DNA of 49,932 bases from Thioalkalivibrio sulfidiphilus (GCF_000377945.1 NZ_KB898924.1:72186-122117), one strand, 5' to 3'. Shown: positions 26,377-34,292, counted from the stretch's first letter. Notes: generated by a model from the letters alone, not told the origin. A program made the numbers and translations.

Positions 26377-26811
26377 ATGGCAGTCATTGATCCGAATGAC
26401 TTCGAGGTGCAGGTGCGCGCACGCTCCCGGACATCACGACTGACCCACCGCGCAGGCCGCTGGCTCGGCCTGCTGGCGGTGTGCCTGCAGTTGCTGATGC
26501 CGGTGCTGCACGCCATGCCGGCGGGTCAGGACGATGCCCTCTGGCTCGCCAGCCTGCACGGCGAGTTCTGCGGACAGCCGGTGTCCCTGGACGCGGCCGA
26601 TCCGGATCATGCGAATCAGCAGGCGGGCCACGAGATGCCTGTGTGCGACTGCCTCACCTGCAAGCTGTTGCAGGCGGTCGTGCTGCCGCCCGGAGTGCCG
26701 CCCGCCGCGCATGCCGGGGCCGTTGAGACACCGACTTCAGGCAGCATCGCGCTGCCAGCGCTCGCGCCGGTCCACGAACGACCGCCCGTGCGCGCCCCGC
26801 CCGCTGTATGA
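26377..26811 (+). CDS. DUF2946-like small exported/membrane protein
   Basis: A 144-aa protein with a basic N-terminus, one strong hydrophobic segment (WLGLLAVCLQLLMPVLHAM), then a His/Asp-rich loop and CDCLTC in the C-terminal half. Size, single helix and Cys cluster match DUF2946, often found beside copper-handling genes. The copper chaperone gene follows 70 bases later, supporting a metal role. Upstream ATGs fall in the repeat element, so 26377 is chosen. Confidence 0.6.
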   Translation: MAVIDPNDFEVQVRARSRTSRLTHRAGRWLGLLAVCLQLLMPVLHAMPAGQDDALWLASLHGEFCGQPVSLDAADPDHANQQAGHEMPVCDCLTCKLLQAVVLPPGVPPAAHAGAVETPTSGSIALPALAPVHERPPVRAPPAV

Positions 26812-26881
26812 GCACCGGTCCCGGTGACCGCTATCAGGATTGCACGACATTCCGCTCAATACAGCACACGGTACAACCGAT

Positions 26882-27388
26882 ATGAAAAATCTCTTCATCA
26901 GCCTGCTGCTCGCCAGCCTTGCCTTCGCCAGCCCCGTGTTCGCCCATCATGCCGTCTGCGATGTCGAGGTGGTGGGGGAACCCTGGGTCCGTTCCACGCC
27001 CCCCAACATGAAGATCACCGCCGGCTACATGAGCCTGCGCAACATCTCCGACACCGACCGCCGACTGGTGGCTGCCCACTCTCCGGTCTCGGGTCGGGTG
27101 GAACTGCACACCCACGTGCACGACATGCAGACCGGCATGATGCAGATGCGTCACGTGGAGCACATCGACCTGCCCGCCGGCCAGACCGTGGCGCTGGAGC
27201 CCGGCGGCCTGCACATCATGCTCATGGACCTGAACACCGACCTGCAGCCCGGCACCGACGTGCCCCTGACCCTGGAGTTCGACGACGGCAGCACCCTGGA
27301 GATCATGGCCCCCGTTCGCCGCATGACCATGGGCGGTCACCACCAGGGTCACGGTCAGCACCAGCAGCACAATCATCACCGTCATTGA
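26882..27388 (+). CDS. PCu(A)C family periplasmic copper chaperone
   Basis: A 168-aa protein with a signal peptide (MKNLFISLLLASLAFASPVF, cleavage near AHH). The PCu(A)C domain has the Met/His copper ligands in HTHVHDMQTGMMQMRHVE and LHIMLMDL. These proteins deliver Cu(I) to cytochrome oxidase in the periplasm. The His-rich tail (GHHQGHGQHQQHNHHRH) may bind further metal. A strong terminator follows. Confidence 0.92.
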   Translation: MKNLFISLLLASLAFASPVFAHHAVCDVEVVGEPWVRSTPPNMKITAGYMSLRNISDTDRRLVAAHSPVSGRVELHTHVHDMQTGMMQMRHVEHIDLPAGQTVALEPGGLHIMLMDLNTDLQPGTDVPLTLEFDDGSTLEIMAPVRRMTMGGHHQGHGQHQQHNHHRH

Positions 27389-27403
27389 TCTGATGTGTAC
27401 ATG

Positions 27404-27442
27404 AAAAAGGCCGGCGTGATCGCGGATCACGCCGGCCTTTTT
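27404..27442. terminator. Strong bidirectional terminator
   Basis: A perfect 18-bp stem, AAAAAGGCCGGCGTGATC against its exact complement, around a GCG loop and with A and T tracts at the two ends. It ends the copper gene pair and could work in both directions. Confidence 0.92.
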
Positions 27443-27600
27443 CTTTGTCCAGTCATCGCGCAGGCGCCCCGACCCCGGGGCGAGTGATGCTTGGCTTGTC
27501 AGCGGTAGCCTGGGCTGAGCACCGCCAAGCCCAACGGGGCGGTGTGACCGGTATTGCCCCTGTTGGGGTTCACGCTGTTCACCCCAAGCTACGCACTTAA

Positions 27601-27853
27601 CCCGCATATCTCACCGGTCGGACACCGGCGGACGCGTAACAGGCTGAAATGCAAGTGGAATACACTGAAATGGTCGGCAACCTCAGCATCACAGTCTGTT
27701 CCCGCCGGTGTCCTATCGCGGTTCAGGCTCGTCTTCGCGTTCGTAGGCTTGCTCTTCACTCAACCCATAGCAACGCTATGGGTTTCGCTCCAGAGCGGCG
27801 CCTACAAACGCGAATCCTTCGCCTGCTCCCGCGATCCCGGTGAGATATGCGGG
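27601..27853. mobile_element. MITE-like element, copy 2 (253 bp, inverted)
   Basis: Same terminal repeats as 19639-19892, in opposite orientation, with an interior matching along its length. The flanking 4-bp duplication is TTAA (27597-27600, 27854-27857). The right copy of TTAA contains the stop codon of the HiPIP gene. Confidence 0.88.
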
Positions 27854-28168
27854 TTAAGCCCTCGGCACCCAGGCGCTGCACCAGCCGGCCGCTGCTACCA
27901 GCTTGCCGGGGAATACTGCGCAGGGCCCCCATTCGGCGGCATCGGCATCGGTGTACAGCTGGCAGTTGAGGCAGGTCTGGCCTTCGCGGTAATCGGGGTG
28001 GTCCGTGGTACTGGCGTCGTGGACATAGCTCAGCGCCCGGGCCTGGGGGTCATCCTCGCTCAGCCGTTCGCTGGCCATGGCGGGCATGAACATCAGGGGC
28101 GCGGCGGGTACGGCCACGAGGCCTGCAAGCAGACGGCGGCGGGTGAGGTTCGTGTCGCGATCACCCAT
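27854..28168 (-). CDS. High-potential iron-sulfur protein (HiPIP)
   Basis: Small periplasmic electron carrier with one [4Fe-4S] cluster, typical of purple and sulfur-oxidising gammaproteobacteria. The precursor is 104 aa with a twin-arginine signal (TRRRLLAGLVAVPAAPLMF). The cluster Cys are C66, C69, C83 and C97 in TCLNCQLY, GPCAVFPGKLV and GWCSAW. Its stop TAA is formed by the TTAA target duplication of the adjacent MITE-like element; because TTAA was duplicated the gene end survived the insertion. Confidence 0.96.
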   Translation of the reverse strand: MGDRDTNLTRRRLLAGLVAVPAAPLMFMPAMASERLSEDDPQARALSYVHDASTTDHPDYREGQTCLNCQLYTDADAAEWGPCAVFPGKLVAAAGWCSAWVPRA

Positions 28169-28269
28169 GGCGATCCTCCTTTCGGGTCTGATGAGTACCT
28201 CACCACCCTAACAAGGATCCAGGCGCAAGTTCAAAGTCGATCCGGCAAAACGCGATCTATGCCCACGTG

Positions 28270-28596
28270 TTCATGGTGGTTGGGGTGAGCAAAGCGAACC
28301 CCAACGAACCAAACGGCGATTCGCCACAGAGGGCACAGAGGTCACAGAGAAAAGTCTCTTACACCGTAGGCCGGATAAGCGCAGCGCATCCGGCGTACCA
28401 CGTTGGCAGATCTGGCGGCGCAGAGATCGCCGCGCAAAGGCCGCAAAGATTTTTCATCACGGAAGAAAGCTTTGCGTCCTCTGCGTCTCTGCGCCCTTTG
28501 CGTTATCGAGAACACATACAAAGACTGCCGGATGCGCTGCGCTTATCCGGCCTACGATGTGGTCGATGTAGGAGGCCCGACCCCGGGCCGAACCGG
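28270..28596. repeat. Mixed repeat region between HiPIP and rtcB
   Basis: Contains a GGTTGGGGTGAGC...GAACCCCAACGAACC palindrome (28277-28311), ACAGAGG octamer pieces (28326-28350), a GTAGGCCGGATAAGCGCAGC arm at 28366 with its inverse at 28527-28556, and a period-8 GCAAAG/CTTTGCG pair (28436-28505). A half GTAGGAGG repeat (28568-28592) closes it. No gene is credible in this stretch. Confidence 0.7.
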
Positions 28597-30027
28597 CTAC
28601 CCCTTGATGCACACCAGCGGCTCCACCCGCGCCACCATCCTCGCCAGGCCCGCCTGGTGAGTCGCCTTCACCACCTCGCTCACGTCCTTGTACGCCCCCG
28701 GCGCCTCCTCGGCCACGCCGCGCAGGCTGGGGCTTCGGATCAGGATGCCGCGCGCCGCCAGCTCATCCACCAGCGCGCGGCCGCGCCACTGGCGGGTCGC
28801 CGCATGCCGGCTCATGGCCCGGCCCGCGCCGTGGCAGGCGGAATTGAAGGACAGCCGCTCGCTCTCGTTGGTGCCCACCAGGATGTAGGAGGCCGTGCCC
28901 ATGGAGCCGCCGATCAGCACCGGCTGGCCCACCGGGCGCAGGGCGTCGGGCAGGTCCGGGTGGCCGGGGCCGAAGGCGCGGGTGGCGCCCTTGCGGTGCA
29001 CGTAGAGCTGGCGGGGGCTGCCGTCGATGCTGTGGGTCTCCACCTTGCAGGTGTTGTGGGAGACGTCGTAGAGCAGGTCCAGACGCGCCTCGGGCAGGAC
29101 CTTCGCGAACACGCGCCGGGTCAGGTGGGTGAGGATCTGGCGGTTGGCCAGCGCGCAGTTGATGGCCGAGCGCATGGCGCCCAGGTAGCGCTCGCCCAGC
29201 TCCGAGCGGATGGGCGCGCAGGCCAGTTCCCGGTCCGGCAGCTCGATGCCGTGGCGGTTCGCCGCCACCGCCATCTCGCGCAGGAATTCGGTGCCGATCT
29301 GGTGGCCCAGGCCCCGGGAGCCGCAATGGATGCTCACCACCACCTGGCCCACGGCCAGGCCGAACACCTTGGCCACGGCGGGATCGTAGATCTCGGTGAC
29401 GTGCTGCACCTCGAGATAGTGATTGCCTGAACCCAGGGTGCCCATCTCGTTGCGCTGGCGCTTGCGCGCCTGCTCCGAGACCGCGTGGGGATCGGCGCCG
29501 CCCATGCGGCCGTGTTCCTCGATGCGTTCCAGGTCCGCCGCCTCGCCGTAGCCCTGTTCCACCGCCCAGGCCGCGCCGCCGGCCAGCATCTCGGTCATCT
29601 GCTGGTCCCGCAGGTGGATGTGGCCCGTGCTGCCCAGCCCCGCCGGGATGGTCTCGAACAGGGCATCGGCCAGGGCCGGCTTGAGCTTCTCGATCGCCTC
29701 CCGGGTCAGCCCCGTGTGCAGGGTGCGCACGCCGCAGGAGACGTCGAAGCCCACGCCGCCGGCGGAGACCACGCCGCCCGCGTCGGCATCGAAGGCGGCC
29801 ACGCCGCCGATGGGGAAGCCGTAGCCCCAGTGGGCGTCGGGCATGGCGTAGCTCGCCTGCACGATGCCGGGCAGGGTGGCCACGTTGCTGGCCTGCTCGG
29901 CCACCTTGTCGTCCATCTCCCGCAGCAGCGCCTCGCTGGCGTAGAGGATCGCCGGCACGCGCATCTTGCCCGTGGGTTCAAGCTGCCAGGCGGTGTCGGA
30001 GAGTTTCGTGAAGCGATTCGGGTCCAT
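28597..30027 (-). CDS. rtcB: RNA ligase RtcB
   Basis: RtcB joins 2',3'-cyclic phosphate to 5'-OH RNA ends using Mn2+ and GTP, in RNA repair. The 476-aa product shows the Mn site residues in FDVSCGVR, LGSGNHYLEVQ and VSIHCGSRGLGHQ, and the guanylated His in CHGAGRAMSR (about residue 399). Archease, its activating partner, is encoded just upstream on the same strand (30277-30720), separated by a 250-bp repeat. No RtcR regulator gene is present in the window. Confidence 0.96.
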   Translation of the reverse strand: MDPNRFTKLSDTAWQLEPTGKMRVPAILYASEALLREMDDKVAEQASNVATLPGIVQASYAMPDAHWGYGFPIGGVAAFDADAGGVVSAGGVGFDVSCGVRTLHTGLTREAIEKLKPALADALFETIPAGLGSTGHIHLRDQQMTEMLAGGAAWAVEQGYGEAADLERIEEHGRMGGADPHAVSEQARKRQRNEMGTLGSGNHYLEVQHVTEIYDPAVAKVFGLAVGQVVVSIHCGSRGLGHQIGTEFLREMAVAANRHGIELPDRELACAPIRSELGERYLGAMRSAINCALANRQILTHLTRRVFAKVLPEARLDLLYDVSHNTCKVETHSIDGSPRQLYVHRKGATRAFGPGHPDLPDALRPVGQPVLIGGSMGTASYILVGTNESERLSFNSACHGAGRAMSRHAATRQWRGRALVDELAARGILIRSPSLRGVAEEAPGAYKDVSEVVKATHQAGLARMVARVEPLVCIKG

Positions 30028-30087
30028 GGGGGGTCTCCGAAATCAGGAAAGGCGGTTCTCTCGTGGGGGAAAGTCAAATGCATGGAC

Positions 30088-30267
30088 TCTCGCAGAGGCG
30101 CGGAGGCGCGGGGAAAATCAAAACACTATTTCTCGCAAAGACGCGAAGGCGCGAAGGAAAAGCGTTCTTGAGCTTTAACTTATTCAATGCCTTTCTTGGC
30201 GTCTTCGCGCCTTCGTGAGAGATCATGCCTTTGACTTTCCCCCGCGTCTCCGCGCCTCCGCGAGAGA
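30088..30267. repeat. Period-8 CGCGAAGA-type composite repeat, copy 2
   Basis: Near-identical to 5326-5506, including the shared centre CTTATTCAATGCCTTTCTTGG. It fills the gap between archease and rtcB and so lies inside a probable two-gene transcript. Confidence 0.85.
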
Positions 30268-30276
30268 ACAAGGTTT

Positions 30277-30720
30277 TCAGATATCCAGCACACACTGCGC
30301 CATCCATTGCCCGTCCGGCTGCCGGGCCACCTGGAGCTGGGTGAAGGTGGCGCCCTTGACCTCCACCGCCGGCTGGTGGCGGGCCACGTCCACCGCTTCG
30401 CCCCAGGCCGTGGCGCTGAGCTTCTCGCCCTCGATGCGCACCTCGAAGCGGGAGAACAGGCGCTTGCCCACCGCCATTTCATAGACCAGGGCATTGAGAA
30501 AATCATAGAGCAGGATCTCGGCCTCCGGTGCCTCGCAGTGGATCTCCAGCGCCTCCCGGGGCTCAATGCCGGCGGGATCGGTGACCACGGCGGTCATCGC
30601 CATCGCCGCCTGCTCAAAGGCCTGGGCCAGGGTCTCCCCATGGCCGCGCACGCCCATGTCGGCCTGGTGGGGGAAGTGCTGCCAGTGGGGGAGGGTGGGC
30701 ATGGGGGCGAGGATCGGCAT
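30277..30720 (-). CDS. Archease (RtcB activator)
   Basis: Archease speeds RtcB guanylation and allows multiple turnovers. The 147-aa protein has the family pattern [20 protein letters not shown] with an acidic metal-site end (conserved Asp and the C-terminal VLDI). ATG 30702 is an alternative start six residues in; neither has a clear SD. It precedes rtcB on the same strand. Confidence 0.9.
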   Translation of the reverse strand: MPILAPMPTLPHWQHFPHQADMGVRGHGETLAQAFEQAAMAMTAVVTDPAGIEPREALEIHCEAPEAEILLYDFLNALVYEMAVGKRLFSRFEVRIEGEKLSATAWGEAVDVARHQPAVEVKGATFTQLQVARQPDGQWMAQCVLDI

Positions 30721-30793
30721 CGGGTGATGGGATAACGATAGATCCGATGTGTGGGTGTGTCACTGTCCGGTTGAGTATCGCTTCAAATGTGTT

Positions 30794-30861
30794 TCCTCCG
30801 TGGCTCTGTGTCTCGGTGAGAGAAAAAGCTTGTTGTCCTCTCACGGAGGCACGGAGCCGCT
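30794..30861. repeat. CTCCGTGGCTCTGTG inverted pair
   Basis: CCTCCGTGGCTCTGTGTCTC and, inverted, CTCTCACGGAGGCACGGAGC flank a short AAAAAGCTTG centre. It is another degenerate octamer pair, upstream of archease. Confidence 0.65.
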
Positions 30862-30896
30862 GGGAATGCCAGAAGATAGGCAGATGATGCGGCAGG

Positions 30897-31118
30897 TCAA
30901 TGGTTGATCCGGCGTCCGTTTTGGGCCTTAATGAAGGTCACGACATGCCTGACATAGCAGCGCCGCTGATGTTCCTGAATCGCATGTTTCTCCAGTTGTC
31001 TCAAGTGGTTATCGAATAATCGCAAGGCTGCGCGGGAACTGGCAGGGATGACTCCGCCTAATTTGAACTCTCCTTCTCGCAAATCCAGGCATGTTGCCCG
31101 GGAGATAATTGCGTTCAA
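30897..31118 (-). CDS. Hypothetical fragment abutting the cassette
   Basis: A 73-residue frame, basic and helical (AALRLFDNHLRQLEKHAIQE), starting at a TTG whose upstream edge is exactly the left end of the cassette-like island (31119). I do not recognise it. It may be a host gene cut by the insertion, or a chance frame. Confidence 0.3.
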   Translation of the reverse strand: MNAIISRATCLDLREGEFKLGGVIPASSRAALRLFDNHLRQLEKHAIQEHQRRCYVRHVVTFIKAQNGRRINH

Positions 31119-31177
31119 TTAGATGCCGGGCAGGCACTGCCGCTTGGCCTCACTGATAGATTTCGAGGAACTCCTGG

Positions 31178-32062
31178 ATGAGTACAGGGCCACTAAAAGA
31201 TAAAATCCGTTCCCGCATAAACTTTGATGGGGATGAAGGCGATATTGCGTACTACTACGCATTGCTTCTCGAAATCGAGTACCTCACGAAGGTGCTAGTT
31301 TCAGGAGTTATATCTTGTCTAGGTGACGATGCTGATCGTAGCCGTTACTCCCTCGAGTATGAGCTTGTCCGTGCAGACAGTATTGGGGATTGGGTTGGGA
31401 TTCTGCAATCTGCGTTGACTGGGCCGTCGGCGCAATTCTTCCGCCCTCAGACCACGCACATTTCACGCGAACTCACAGAGCGTGTTCCAGAGGGAGACTG
31501 GAGATTTACTGTAGTGCAGATAATTGCTGGCGCCGCAGAGCGGCTAGGCATAAACGCAAAAATTGGAAACAGAGTCGCATTGCGACAGTTTTTCGAGTTC
31601 GCTGCAGCGGTTCGCAATCGAACGAGAGGGCATGGCGCAATCACGACTGAAAAGTGCAATGAGCTTTGCCCGTCCCTCAATACGGCGATAATCATGCTTT
31701 GGGATAATTGCGAGTTATTCAAGCATGATTGGGCGCACCTGCATCGCAATCTTACCGGAAAGTATCGTGTGTCTCCGTTGCTGGGGGAGTGCACAAAATT
31801 TGATCACTTAAGGAGCACAAAAGATATTGTTCTTGAGAATGGAGTGTATGTGAGTATTGATGGATTGCATCATGTCCCATTGCTCGCATATAACCTGGGT
31901 CAGAGAGGCATTTTCTCTAATATTAGCGATATTTGTTCTCTGACCCTGTTTCTTCCTGTTTCTTCGCTTGCGCGCTTGATGCGGTTTCCCACCTGTTCCG
32001 CACAATCAACATTTCGTCTGTTCAGTATTTGCCCCCTGGCTGCGGCGGGTAATGAAATCTAA
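31178..32062 (+). CDS. Cassette-encoded HEPN-motif protein, C-terminus altered
   Basis: A 294-aa protein in DNA visibly richer in A and T than its neighbours. Residues 146-152 (RNRTRGH) fit the HEPN ribonuclease signature R-x4-6-H with a polar residue after R. The surrounding helices (LRQFFEFAAAV before, CPSLNTAIIMLWDNCELFKH after) also suit HEPN. The last 55 or so residues are read from an inserted short palindromic repeat (31897-31946) and beyond, so the native C-terminus is probably lost. SD GAGGA lies 8 bases before ATG 31178. HEPN proteins serve in toxin-antitoxin and phage defence; the role here is inferred only. Confidence 0.6.
   Translation: MSTGPLKDKIRSRINFDGDEGDIAYYYALLLEIEYLTKVLVSGVISCLGDDADRSRYSLEYELVRADSIGDWVGILQSALTGPSAQFFRPQTTHISRELTERVPEGDWRFTVVQIIAGAAERLGINAKIGNRVALRQFFEFAAAVRNRTRGHGAITTEKCNELCPSLNTAIIMLWDNCELFKHDWAHLHRNLTGKYRVSPLLGECTKFDHLRSTKDIVLENGVYVSIDGLHHVPLLAYNLGQRGIFSNISDICSLTLFLPVSSLARLMRFPTCSAQSTFRLFSICPLAAAGNEI
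31897..31946. repeat. GGGTCAGAGA/TCTCTGACCC palindrome inside the HEPN gene
   Basis: Perfect 10-bp terminal inverted repeats (31897-31906, 31937-31946) around an AT-rich centre with CTCTAATATTAGCGATATT. This looks like an inserted REP-type unit that rewrote the 3' end of the reading frame. A related unit of GGGTCGG type lies at 34288-34331. Confidence 0.75.
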
Positions 32063-32144
32063 CTATGTGCTCAACCGGGCCTGCGGGGAAATGTTACGTT
32101 CAAACCAACCACTATCGGCCCGCGGCCGGTTAGCACGGTTAGGT
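32057..32144 (+). other. attC recombination site
   Basis: All four elements of an integron attC are present in order. R'' is ATCTAAC (32057-32063, RYYYAAC), L'' is GTGCTCAACCGG (32067-32078), L' is CCGGTTAGCAC (32126-32136) and R' is GTTAGGT (32138-32144, GTTRRRY). L'' and L' pair exactly except for one extra C in L'', giving the extrahelical G expected on the recombinogenic bottom strand. The 88-bp length is normal. The HEPN gene stop (TAA 32060-32062) lies within R''. Confidence 0.85.
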
Positions 32145-32158
32145 TTCCAGGAGAGCTG

Positions 32159-32791
32159 GTGCAAACTGATTCAGAAATAAACAAGCTCATTAAAACGAAG
32201 CTTGCTTACATTGACCAAGACTGCGAGAGCGAGACTCGCAAAGAAGTTAATGATCTGTATTCGAATATCAAATACGAAAGCGGGCGGCTTCGTGTACCCG
32301 ATTTTCAGAGCGTGGCGAATATTATGGTTTCGGTCATTTCATGCAAAGAAAAGCGGTTTAATGCTGAGATATCGCGAATCCTAAGCACCTCCGGTGGATT
32401 CCATAACACGGATGAGCTGGAGCGCGCCAAGAAGCATGTTGCAGGCTACTTTGAGGGGGAGCGGTATCTTCATAGATTTGAAGGTTTCCTTGGAGGTGTT
32501 GAACGGGCGGCAGCACGCTACGGGCTAAAGTTTAACCGTCGAGCATATAGAACCGATATTGCGTCATCGCTGTTCGAGGCAGGGGTACAAAATTCAACGC
32601 GGCGCGCATTGGCTTCAGTTCACGCGGAGCTCGCTATTCACCTGCGCAATGATCGGGTTAAAACCCCGGAAATTTTGCCTGGAGCAAACGATATCGTCGA
32701 TCTGAAACCAAACTTCATGGGGTTGGGAATAAATTTCAATGCGCTAATAAAACGGATACAAGCGAAGTGCCGGAAGGGGAGAAGGGGATAA
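32159..32791 (+). CDS. Second cassette-associated protein of unknown function
   Basis: A 210-aa protein starting at GTG 32159, five bases after AGGAG and only 20 bases after the attC crossover, which is the usual layout of a cassette gene. It is charged and largely helical (INKLIKTKLAYIDQDCESET, LERAKKHVAGYFEGERYLHR) with a basic C-terminus (KRIQAKCRKGRRG). I recognise no domain. The base composition is low in GC like the HEPN gene. No second complete attC follows its stop. Confidence 0.6.
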   Translation: MQTDSEINKLIKTKLAYIDQDCESETRKEVNDLYSNIKYESGRLRVPDFQSVANIMVSVISCKEKRFNAEISRILSTSGGFHNTDELERAKKHVAGYFEGERYLHRFEGFLGGVERAAARYGLKFNRRAYRTDIASSLFEAGVQNSTRRALASVHAELAIHLRNDRVKTPEILPGANDIVDLKPNFMGLGINFNALIKRIQAKCRKGRRG

Positions 32792-32913
32792 CGGGGTCGG
32801 TCCACGGCAACTAACTGAAAAACAAGAGAATTTATCGGTAAATAAGGCGCAAACGGCCCTTAAACGCCCACTTTTCACACCCAAATGATGCGTCCAAGCC
32901 ATCACCACACGCC
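32792..32913. other. Right flank of the cassette island
   Basis: AACTAAC at 32809-32815 is one base from the R'' (ACCTAAC) expected for the second cassette, but no L'', L' or R' follows. GGGGTCGGTCC at 32793 resembles the GGGTC repeat arm. The AT-rich character ends near 32870. No gene seen. Confidence 0.35.
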
Positions 32914-33381
32914 TCACCCATCCCCCACCTCCACCAGATCCGTATGCCCGAACCCCTTCGAGTAATCCAGCACCGAGATCACCGTCGGCGTGACACGGAA
33001 TATCCGGACGTCCTCCGGGGTGGGCATTTCAATATCCAGTTTTGACGTGTCCTGTTCGGGATACGCCTGGGCGAGCAGGTCCAGGACCTTCTGGGCTTCG
33101 TCCCGATCACCCACCGGTTCCGCATGGGCCGCCATGGAAAGTCCACTGATGGCCATCAGGTCGGCGGTGTCGTGGTCGATGGTCAGGGACACCCGGTTGT
33201 CATGGGCCAGGTTCCGGGCCTTCTGGCTGTCCAGGCCGCACAGGAAGTAAAGCGTCAGGCCATCGTGCACGTAGCCGACGGTGGTCACTTGGGGCCAGCC
33301 ATCCGGGCGCAGGGTGGCGACGCTCATGATCCGGTGTTCGTCCAGCAGGTTCAGGATCTTGTTTCTGAGTGCTTCGTCCAT
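32914..33381 (-). CDS. Pyridoxamine 5'-phosphate oxidase-like flavoprotein
   Basis: A 155-aa split-barrel protein with IMSVATLRPDGWPQVTTVGY and LTLYFLCGLDSQKARNLAHD, typical of small FMN- or F420-binding PPOX-like proteins. Substrate unknown. ATG 33381 is chosen because GGGAGGTG lies 5 bases upstream on that strand; an earlier start would add about 20 residues. Confidence 0.82.
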   Translation of the reverse strand: MDEALRNKILNLLDEHRIMSVATLRPDGWPQVTTVGYVHDGLTLYFLCGLDSQKARNLAHDNRVSLTIDHDTADLMAISGLSMAAHAEPVGDRDEAQKVLDLLAQAYPEQDTSKLDIEMPTPEDVRIFRVTPTVISVLDYSKGFGHTDLVEVGDG

Positions 33382-33614
33382 CGGGCACCTCCCGGGATGC
33401 GAGGATTTCAAAGCGGAGGGGTTGTTCAGTGGCCACACCACGAATTGGGGGTCGCGGGGATGAGGCCGAGGCTTGAGACTGGAATATAGACATTTTTTCC
33501 ATGGACGGGATTGGTGATCAGGGTTGTCAGCGTGGTCACTCGCGCCTATGAACGAGATATGGTTTGATCGTGGGCAAGCATCTTTCTTCCCGACACAGCA
33601 GGTTGTTGGCGGAC

Positions 33615-34292
33615 ATGCAGAAGACTATCGATGACCTGGCGGACGTGAACGCTGATCCGCACGAGGCCGTACGGGTCGACACCGGGGTGATGGCCTGGGA
33701 GCCGAGCCCCAGCGGCACGGTATGGCGCAAGCCGCTCTACCGGTTTGGCGGCGAGTTTGGACCGGTGACCAGCCTGGTGCGTTACGCGCCGGGTGGGGCA
33801 TTCCGTCCCCACAGTCATCCCGAGGGCGAGGAGATCCTGGTGCTGGACGGGGTGTTCGCCGACGAGCACGGCGAGTACCCGGCCGGCACCTGGTTCCTGA
33901 GTCCGGACGGCAGTAGCCATGCACCGCGCTCGGAGCCTGGCTGCGACCTGTTCGTGCGGCTTCGTCAGTACCCCGGCCGCGAACGGGCCGCGCGCTGTCT
34001 CGACACGGACCGGATGGACTGGGCGGAGACCGGTGTGCCGGGGGTCCAGGAGAAGGTGCTCTACCGGGAGTCGGGCTATCCTGAAGATGTGTGTTTGATG
34101 CAGCTGGCCAACGGTGCCTCGCTGCCGGTGCCGGGCCACGGCATCATCGAAATCCTGGTGCTTGAGGGTGAGTTGCGCGGTCCAGGTGGCGTTGTCGCCG
34201 CAGGTACCTGGATGCGCGCACCAGCCGCAGGTGCAGGTTCCTGGCAGGCGGCGGGAGACTGCCGGCTGTACCGGCGTATCACCCAATCATAG
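33615..34292 (+). CDS. ChrR-like cupin protein with two cupin repeats
   Basis: A 225-aa product. The first cupin (about residues 45-120) has metal-ligand motif HSHPEGEEILVLDG; the second (about 170-215) retains GHGIIEILVLEGEL with fewer His. The fold resembles the C-terminal cupin of ChrR anti-sigma factors, but no N-terminal zinc anti-sigma domain or sigma-E gene is present. ATG 33615 is preferred to a TTG at 33564. Confidence 0.75.
   Translation: MQKTIDDLADVNADPHEAVRVDTGVMAWEPSPSGTVWRKPLYRFGGEFGPVTSLVRYAPGGAFRPHSHPEGEEILVLDGVFADEHGEYPAGTWFLSPDGSSHAPRSEPGCDLFVRLRQYPGRERAARCLDTDRMDWAETGVPGVQEKVLYRESGYPEDVCLMQLANGASLPVPGHGIIEILVLEGELRGPGGVVAAGTWMRAPAAGAGSWQAAGDCRLYRRITQS

Larger units (their letters stand above)
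31119..32138 (+). mobile_element. Integron-type gene cassette
   Basis: The unit begins TTAGATGCC (31119) and ends at the G of GTTAGGT (32138). Joined in a circle, the ends give GTTAGAT, which is the exact reverse complement of the R'' core ATCTAAC at 32057-32063, as expected for a true cassette. It carries one gene in the cassette sense with its stop inside the attC. At the left junction the base before TTAGAT is A, not G, so insertion may have been at a secondary site. No integrase is in the window. Confidence 0.75.

Noticed and set aside
28267-29430. 387-codon plus-strand open frame over the repeat region and rtcB
   Set aside because: It crosses several non-coding repeats and then shadows rtcB; product is low-complexity.
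32792-32830. Second attC after the 210-aa gene
   Set aside because: AACTAAC is close to the expected R'' but no L'', L' or GTTRRRY follows, so a full site cannot be supported.
31119-32913. Prophage or plasmid island
   Set aside because: No integrase, replication or structural phage gene, and no tRNA or direct-repeat boundary was seen; the attC layout explains the island better.
33564-34292. Anti-sigma factor ChrR
   Set aside because: Only the cupin part is present. There is no N-terminal zinc-binding anti-sigma domain and no adjacent sigma-E gene.
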